A program made the translations under genes and the position numbers. Source: Ciona savignyi (taxonomy: Eukaryota; Chordata; Ascidiacea; Phlebobranchia; Cionidae). From it: a stretch of 64,000 nucleotides of DNA. Below, piece after piece: positions 58,301-64,000 of this stretch. Position 1 is the stretch's first letter. The number at the start of each line of letters is the position of its first letter. Location: positions 812,599 to 876,598 of the forward strand of contig CH003211.1 in assembly GCA_000149265.1 (NCBI GenBank). The letters are read 5' to 3'. The notes beneath the pieces are model-generated. The model did not search any database. It saw only the letters and a program-made list of their open reading frames with translations, and was not told the origin of the DNA.

Positions 58301-61300
58301 ACGTTTTATACTCTACCCGGTGCCCTCAAGCTGGGTTATCCCGTGCTCGACTACGTCAATACGCAGTGCGTAGACGCGCTACCATTCATTGTATAGACAC
58401 ATACCATAGTTATTTTGGGCCGCCGGATTACGAAACACCGGGGCATTTCTTGACGCAAAACGAATCATTTTTTTTCTCCTTGGATCATGGCCAACTGACC
58501 ACGTCTCTCAATAAATCTCCACACGATAAAGAAATTTTAGATCAAAAATCTGCTTAGGCCCGAATTAAACGTAGAAAAAATATACCATGCTCCCGGCCGA
58601 GGCATTGTACACTTTAAACTAAGTAGTCTTCAGGTTTTTTGGAGCATTGGCTCGACAGTCTTATAGCAACCATTCAAATGACAAAATCGCACGGACAAGC
58701 CTATTTTTTAATCAAGATCTGTTGAATAGTCTTAAAAGTAGGTTAAATAAACGGATGAAAATATGATAAGATATTTAAAAGAATTACTGACCTGTCATGC
58801 TGGTTGAGGTTTGGTCCTGCGCGTCGTGCGTGCGGCACACAATGAAAAAACTTTCATATTGCGAATCAAGCCACGCCTGGTAGTTAAACGTTAGGCACCT
58901 CGTGTTTGTTTAATACTTGCCTGCCCCGATAAACTGCTCGCTCACGGTTCGCAAGCTTGCTCTTCAAATATTAACCAAGCTCTATATTCGCTGCGATCGT
59001 ACCATGTGTGCCTGCCCGTTTGCTTTTGGCGGGTTATGGCCCGTTTCAATATGTCGTCGTCGCCCAGTCGTGGGACGAACAATATCCAAAAGTGACAAAG
59101 AGAATAATAAAGGCCGATTTGGCTCAATATTCACGAAGTGAACAAAAAACGATGACGACAAATTGCGCCCTTTCTTCTGGCGACCACGTGGAACAATTGG
59201 ATAGCGGTTATGAGAAAAGTAGTTCATGCTGTTACCATAGCGACCCAACGTTAATAAATAGAGAGGTATTCAAATTAAAGCAAGAAACAAAATATTTTCT
59301 ACTTTTTCTCAAGAAAAAATATTCTATTTTTTGTTGAGAACGTCAGTTTTAGGGTAAAACGTGAAAAAGTGACACATTCAAACACCAGGCAAAAGTGTAT
59401 AGCGCGACCAGTGAAGCGTATAACAGCTTGCGCTATGAATCACTAACCACGACATAGTTATAAATCTTAATAATGTACTGCAGTGGTAAGTGTAGTTTTT
59501 ATTACTCTGGAAACGTGCATATTCAAATATTTAGCGGGGCGTCGATTATCCCGTTTTTAGATTTCTATTTTGTTACTTTTTCTCTCTTTATGTTAACCTA
59601 TATAACACTAAAGAAATATATATATATATATACAGTACATAGGTGGCTACTTATATACACCCAATTATATTTTATCACCAAAAAAAATAACTGCAGTTTA
59701 AGTATAATCACGTATCGATGTTAGCGCTTAGATTACTGTTCCAAAAATAATACTGACCTATTTCAACTTTCAAGCATTTTGCCTATTCTATTTATCTATT
59801 TCTGAAATAGTATAACCGGCAAACGATTAGTGCGGTGAGACATAGGGACTGGTTTAAATAAAAGAAGGATAATAAAACCGAGGTGGCCACTTTTCGCGCC
59901 CTTGGAATGTGGTTAGCAGACAAAAAAAACGAATCTCCGCGACAAGCCTTACGAAAGTTGACAAAGCTGCTGGCCACTTGGCGAAGAGTTGCGTGCTCTA
60001 AGGAGCTTACATAGTCTTGTTTTGCGTATGACAAAATAGACCGATGCTCAAGTGTGGCCATTACTCATTCCACTAAAACGTTGGATAAAGCATAGCCATC
60101 CAAACGACCACCAAGGAACATATTTGAATTTTAACAAAGGTAGACGTCACTTTTCAACACTTATAATGTCGTTTGTCGTTATACGCTGTGCTTAGTTTTT
60201 AGTGTATTTAATTTTTGCTTCTTTAACAATTAGTAATTAGAAGCATATTAAAAAAACTGTAAAATTAAAAGCGCCATATAAACAATTTAAAAAAGCGTGT
60301 GACGCAGTGGTTATGTATAGCGAACGATTTTTTCATCTGTGGCTAATCGACTACAATAATATATCCAAGAGGCAATGACAAGTACACACACCAAGGCAAC
60401 CAATCCTACGACTTTATAGTCTTTGAATCGTTTATTCGTGCTATATATAATTTAGTCAAAATATAAACTTATGTCTTCTCACTGTATATTTCCCCCCCAG
60501 AAAATAAATATTTGTATATCTTATGGTAAGAATCAGTGCTTTCGATATTCACAGTATATTCGAAAATCACATTTAGATTTAACTACCAAAACAACGTAGA
60601 TTTTATTGGTTGATTGGAAAACTACGAATGAGTAATTTTAAAATGCAGAATATTTAAAATGCTTTTGAAACCGCACCTGGGCACTCTCTTCACTTCCACA
60701 ACGCTCATCATAAAATATAAGATTTCGGTTGCTGGAAGAAATAAAATCGCACTTTTCATAAACTGCTGGTAGCTAATAAAGCGAACGGTCGTAGCACTTG
60801 TCTTGTGCTGTTCAATGATGGCCAAACGGGGGAGAGCAAACACTAAAACACTGGCGAGCACTTAGGACTTGAGTGCCCAACTATACTACCTTCAGTAAGA
60901 GATATGCAACACATGGCTAGGAATTGTTAAGCTGCCAACTCTAGCCTTACCATTTTCCACACTGGGGAATCGAAACACGATAATACCTCTCGGAGATATA
61001 CGGAAAATAAAGTGAAAACCAAACTCGCTAAACTGTTAACAAACAGGTGCAGGAAATAGAGCAGGCCAACCACAAATATTAAGAAATATTCAACACAAAA
61101 TTGTTGACTATACATATATTTTAAAGAATAATAAGTAAATTATTATATATTAAAATTACAATAACTATCGTTGTTAAACAGTACATTTATAGAAGGTGTG
61201 GACGGTAACTTTTTCTGATCTTCTTTTGCCACGGTTTGTGCAATTTAGTTTGGCCGCGTTTCTCTATAAATTCTTGTTAGTCTGGTCCGAATGGGCACTA

Positions 61301-61880
61301 TTCGGGATCATGTCAAGACAAGTACAAGATTTGAACGCATCTACTGCCTTTATACCGGACCAAGCTTTGAAGCAGACACCATTGCATTTGTCCTATGTCT
61401 GTTTTATATAATGATTATGTAGCATAGTATGTAAGCGGGATTTTCATGATAAAACCGCCTAAAGTAAGTATATGTGTGGATTAACTTCGAGGTATCTCAT
61501 ACAAGATACAAATTATTAAGTGTCAAGATCTTTATTCCAAACAGCAGGGAAAATGTTAAGCATTTTTATACATGCGAAACAAACAAACCTTTTTCTAAGA
61601 GGAATGAAAGACCGCATACACACCGCAATGAAAACATATTGCGTTGCACATTTCGACCAAAAAAACGTATTACTTATGTGGGCCTCTTCAAGTTTTTGCT
61701 ACGAAATATAGATCTTGAGAAGCAGTGCGGTATGTCAAAATATCTTTGTGCATTACATAACGCTGCTGAAAAAAAACATGATAATAGGTACAAAAGTATA
61801 GATGGATCTGGGAAACAATAGGCTATCAGCAATTGGCGATTAGTGATAAATTCTGATTCACTGCAGCTTACCTGCGGGCC
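55349..61880. other. Gene-poor stretch
   Basis: I find no supported exons over about 6.5 kb. Several 60-110-codon open frames exist (for example 58366-58557, 59008-59337 and 61474-61821 on plus; 58982-59248 and 60622-60861 on minus). They lack known motifs, splice-linked neighbours and biased composition, and some overlap on opposite strands. A short (ta)n run lies near 59618-59632. Near 56864-56885 is the reversed 'ggcaaaacgac' repeat. Near 55840-55880, 'ggatatgatatttataagg' looks like a worn SINE end. Confidence 0.5.
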
Positions 61881-61893
61881 TGCAAACTATAGT

Positions 61894-62006
61894 ACGGTCG
61901 TGTGGCCGAATGGTTATCGCGACCGATACTTATACCGACTTCTATACAAAAACGGTCCTATTGCCTGGCCCATCAAGGGTTCGAAACTTAGCTCGGTAAA
62001 AAAGCA
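61894..62006 (+). mobile_element. tRNA-Ser-like retroposon with 13-bp target duplication
   Basis: The 113-bp insert starts 'acggtcgtgtggccgaatgg' (tRNA-Ser-like acceptor, D-arm and A box), includes a B box 'gggttcgaaactta', and ends in an A-rich tail ('cggtaaaaaagca'). It is flanked by the perfect direct repeat 'tgcaaactatagt' at 61881-61893 and 62007-62019. A target duplication of this size with an A-rich tail indicates LINE-type retroposition. The anticodon loop region is not that of a working tRNA. Confidence 0.85.
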
Positions 62007-62121
62007 TGCAAACTATAGTCGCATTAAGAAATCTGCCGCTCGAAATCGCCACATACCAACTTTACACACTAAATCTACTTTTACGTCAAAATAGGCATTT
62101 AGTAACAGTACAATAAACAAT

Positions 62122-62300
62122 TATAATGGGTTCTTATACCAAGTTGAAGGAACGTGTGAATCATATACAGCACACTTCAATAGCTCCGGTAACACGACGG
62201 TGGGCTCAAGGTAATCTGGCAATTACCCATCTGTTAACCCGCTTGGTTTTCCTATTTACGAGGATAAATATGAATTTCCTATTATATCCTATCCCAAATA
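62122..62300 (+). repeat. 5'-truncated SINE copy
   Basis: It runs from 'aatgggttcttataccaag' through 'cacttcaatagctccggtaa' and 'ttaacccgcttggttttcc' to 'ttcctattatatcctatccc', the complete 3' part of the SINE family, without core or tRNA head. Same orientation as the copies at 985 and 33735. Confidence 0.8.
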
Positions 62301-63640
62301 TTCTGCCTACATAGAAGTTAAATTTATATGGTACAGTGGTATCTGTAACTTTAAGGCAAATGTGTCCCCTCTGCGGTGGAAAGTGCCCTAATGAAATATT
62401 CTATAACTAAGAATCCATCCGTACAAACTCTACGGATCTTTTCCAAACTGAAATTTATGGTTGAATCTGTGAATTGTACCTCATTCTGTAAATAATTTCG
62501 CAATAAACTTTTGACCGTTTTCACAACAAATTACTAACCTGGTACACCATAAACAACCACCCTTGTTTTAAAGTGCGATAGTGTAAAATGCGACAAAACT
62601 GGGGAACCCTTATTATTGCTTGGCAAAACACTCGAATATGTACCATAACTAGGGCTGCAACAATACTTGTAAAAAAGTAACGATACTCGCAGGTCACGTA
62701 GCGCGCTAATCGCGATTATCGTTAGTATAAAGATGGGAAATTCCCAAAATAACGTCTCTAACGGATGGAAATGCTTTTCTTGTTGACAATAAAACTAAAG
62801 TGTGTCAATAAATAAGACTTGCAAGTAAAATCAACCTTATTTCTTATTATTTCAATAAGCTTACAAACCGACGTGTAAAACCTTAACCGGCTTTACCTAC
62901 TGAAGGAATATGCCATGCAATTGCGTTAGAAACAAAAAGTTTCAAGACGCCGATAAGAGTATAGTTCGTAAATATTGCGTTCGTTAAGTTTTTGTACTGA
63001 CTTCAGTTACACAAAACATTTTTCACAGGTTAAACTTTATATATTACTTAAAACAACTTAAGTTATTCTTAGTTTGCAAGTAAGGAAAGTTAACTTGTAT
63101 AAAATTATATGTATGGTACCATAGCCGTTTAGACAGATTTGCCACAATAATACTGTTTTAAAAATTAGCAAAAGATTGTATGTTGTGTGAACTGCACGAT
63201 AATTTGTTATTCAACCACAGAAGCTACACCTACGAACACTGCGGAATTTAAATTTCCACAGTGAAGTAGTAGATTGTTTATACGTCGTATGAGGTTTTCA
63301 AAGCCGCACTTTACGCAAACAAAAATTTATATTTTTCACATCATTACGTTTTACGTCGGTCTGTGCGTCGTTTGCGTAGGTGAGATAACGTTGAGCGACG
63401 TTGGCGTTTCTCCCGTTACCAGAATACGAAACCTGCGTGTTGTCGGCCTCAGGCAAAGGAGTCTGCATAAACCTATTGTATTGTGGTGGGTGTTATGCGG
63501 CGAGTGATCCGGATTTAGTTTCGTTGCTGCAATTGTGCTGATAAGTACGTCAGAATACTGCGTGCTTATCAACTTAAATCACAAGCGTTTATTTTTATCG
63601 TAAACACAAATATTTTCTTTCAAAACTTCTTGTCAATAAT
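62301..63640. other. Intergenic, no gene seen
   Basis: Open frames at 63274-63507 (plus) and 63351-63572 (minus) overlap on opposite strands and neither resembles a known protein. No RNA gene or repeat was recognised. Confidence 0.45.
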
Positions 63641-63651
63641 ATGTATCCTGT

Positions 63652-63745
63652 ACGGTCGTGTGGCGGAATGGTTAAAATTTGTATACAAAAAGACTGTTTT
63701 AGGTACGAGTCCGTCATGGTTTCGAACTTTGCTCGGTGAAAGGTA
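63652..63745 (+). repeat. tRNA-Ser-like retroposon copy
   Basis: It begins 'tacggtcgtgtggcggaatg', has 'tatacaaaaagactg' in the middle and 'ggtttcgaactttgctcggt' at the end, collinear with the copy at 61894-62006 but about 20 bp shorter in the head-to-middle part. Possible imperfect flanking repeats are 'aataatatgtat' (63637-63648) and 'aataatttgtat' downstream (near 63747). Confidence 0.7.
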
Positions 63746-63912
63746 ATAATAATTTGTATATTTTATATGTTTAACTTCTGTCATTGCATCTATATTTTTA
63801 AGCTAAGAAGCCGATGTAATAAAGCGTGGCATAAGTGTGACGTATAATGACATGAAAAATATTTTAAATTAAACTTTGACGGGTCTTAATGATTGCGTAT
63901 TACCATCTACAC

Positions 63913-64000
63913 CAGGGGTCGGCAACCTACGGCCCGCGGGCCGCATCCATCCAAATAAAATCATCCGGCCCAAGACATCTTACTGAAGTATTATAGAATA
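63913..64000 (+). mobile_element. Left end of a hAT-like element, cut by the window edge
   Basis: The segment starts 'caggggtcggcaacctacgg' and continues 'cccgcgggccgcat', then runs off the window. This end sequence is a widespread hAT terminal repeat type in animal genomes as I remember it. The other end and target duplication cannot be seen. Confidence 0.65.

Noticed and set aside
58366..59337. Several 60-110-codon open frames on both strands as candidate genes
   Set aside because: Frames overlap on opposite strands, have no recognisable motif and no exon partners with fitting splice sites.

Overview
The window is eukaryotic nuclear DNA: AT-rich, with many short exons, GT-AG introns mostly of 0.2-1 kb, and short retroposons and inverted-repeat elements between genes. 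The proteins are animal-type and closest in my memory to chordate families. The compact intron structure fits a tunicate such as Ciona; the species is inference, because no search was possible. I rebuilt the genes by joining exons in phase. The KNTC1, U2SURP, centrin-like and AUH models all stay in frame across every junction.

Layout. 1-1324: non-coding, with an old SINE piece. 1325-17647 (+): the C-terminal two thirds of KNTC1/Rod, a kinetochore checkpoint protein (31 exons); its N-terminal part lies left of the window. 17648-22850: intergenic, holding a frameshifted UBA-domain reading frame (- strand) and tRNA-Ser-like retroposons. 22851-31601 (+): U2SURP/SR140, a U2 snRNP splicing factor (20 exons, first exon unresolved). 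32699-44637 (-): a gene of about 23 exons with N-terminal leucine-rich repeats and a long C-terminal part whose family I cannot name. 44638-46899: a foldback element with iterated arms and the best-preserved tRNA-derived SINE. 46900-49102 (-): a divergent centrin-like EF-hand gene (5 exons). 49736-54408 (+): AUH, mitochondrial methylglutaconyl-CoA hydratase (9 exons). 54409-64000: gene-poor, with retroposons, hairpins and the start of a hAT-like element at the right edge.

The genes do not form one pathway. They cover mitotic checkpoint, splicing, probable centriole/cytoskeleton function and leucine catabolism. The centrin-like gene and AUH are head to head with about 630 bp between start codons and may share a promoter. 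U2SURP and the LRR gene are tail to tail about 1.1 kb apart. I found no CRISPR, operon-like defence system or clearly new biological system. The most unusual items are the unassigned LRR gene, the UBA frameshift, a perfect 27-bp intronic hairpin, a tRNA-Ser-like retroposon with a 13-bp target duplication, and a SINE family carrying a core motif that recurs across the window.
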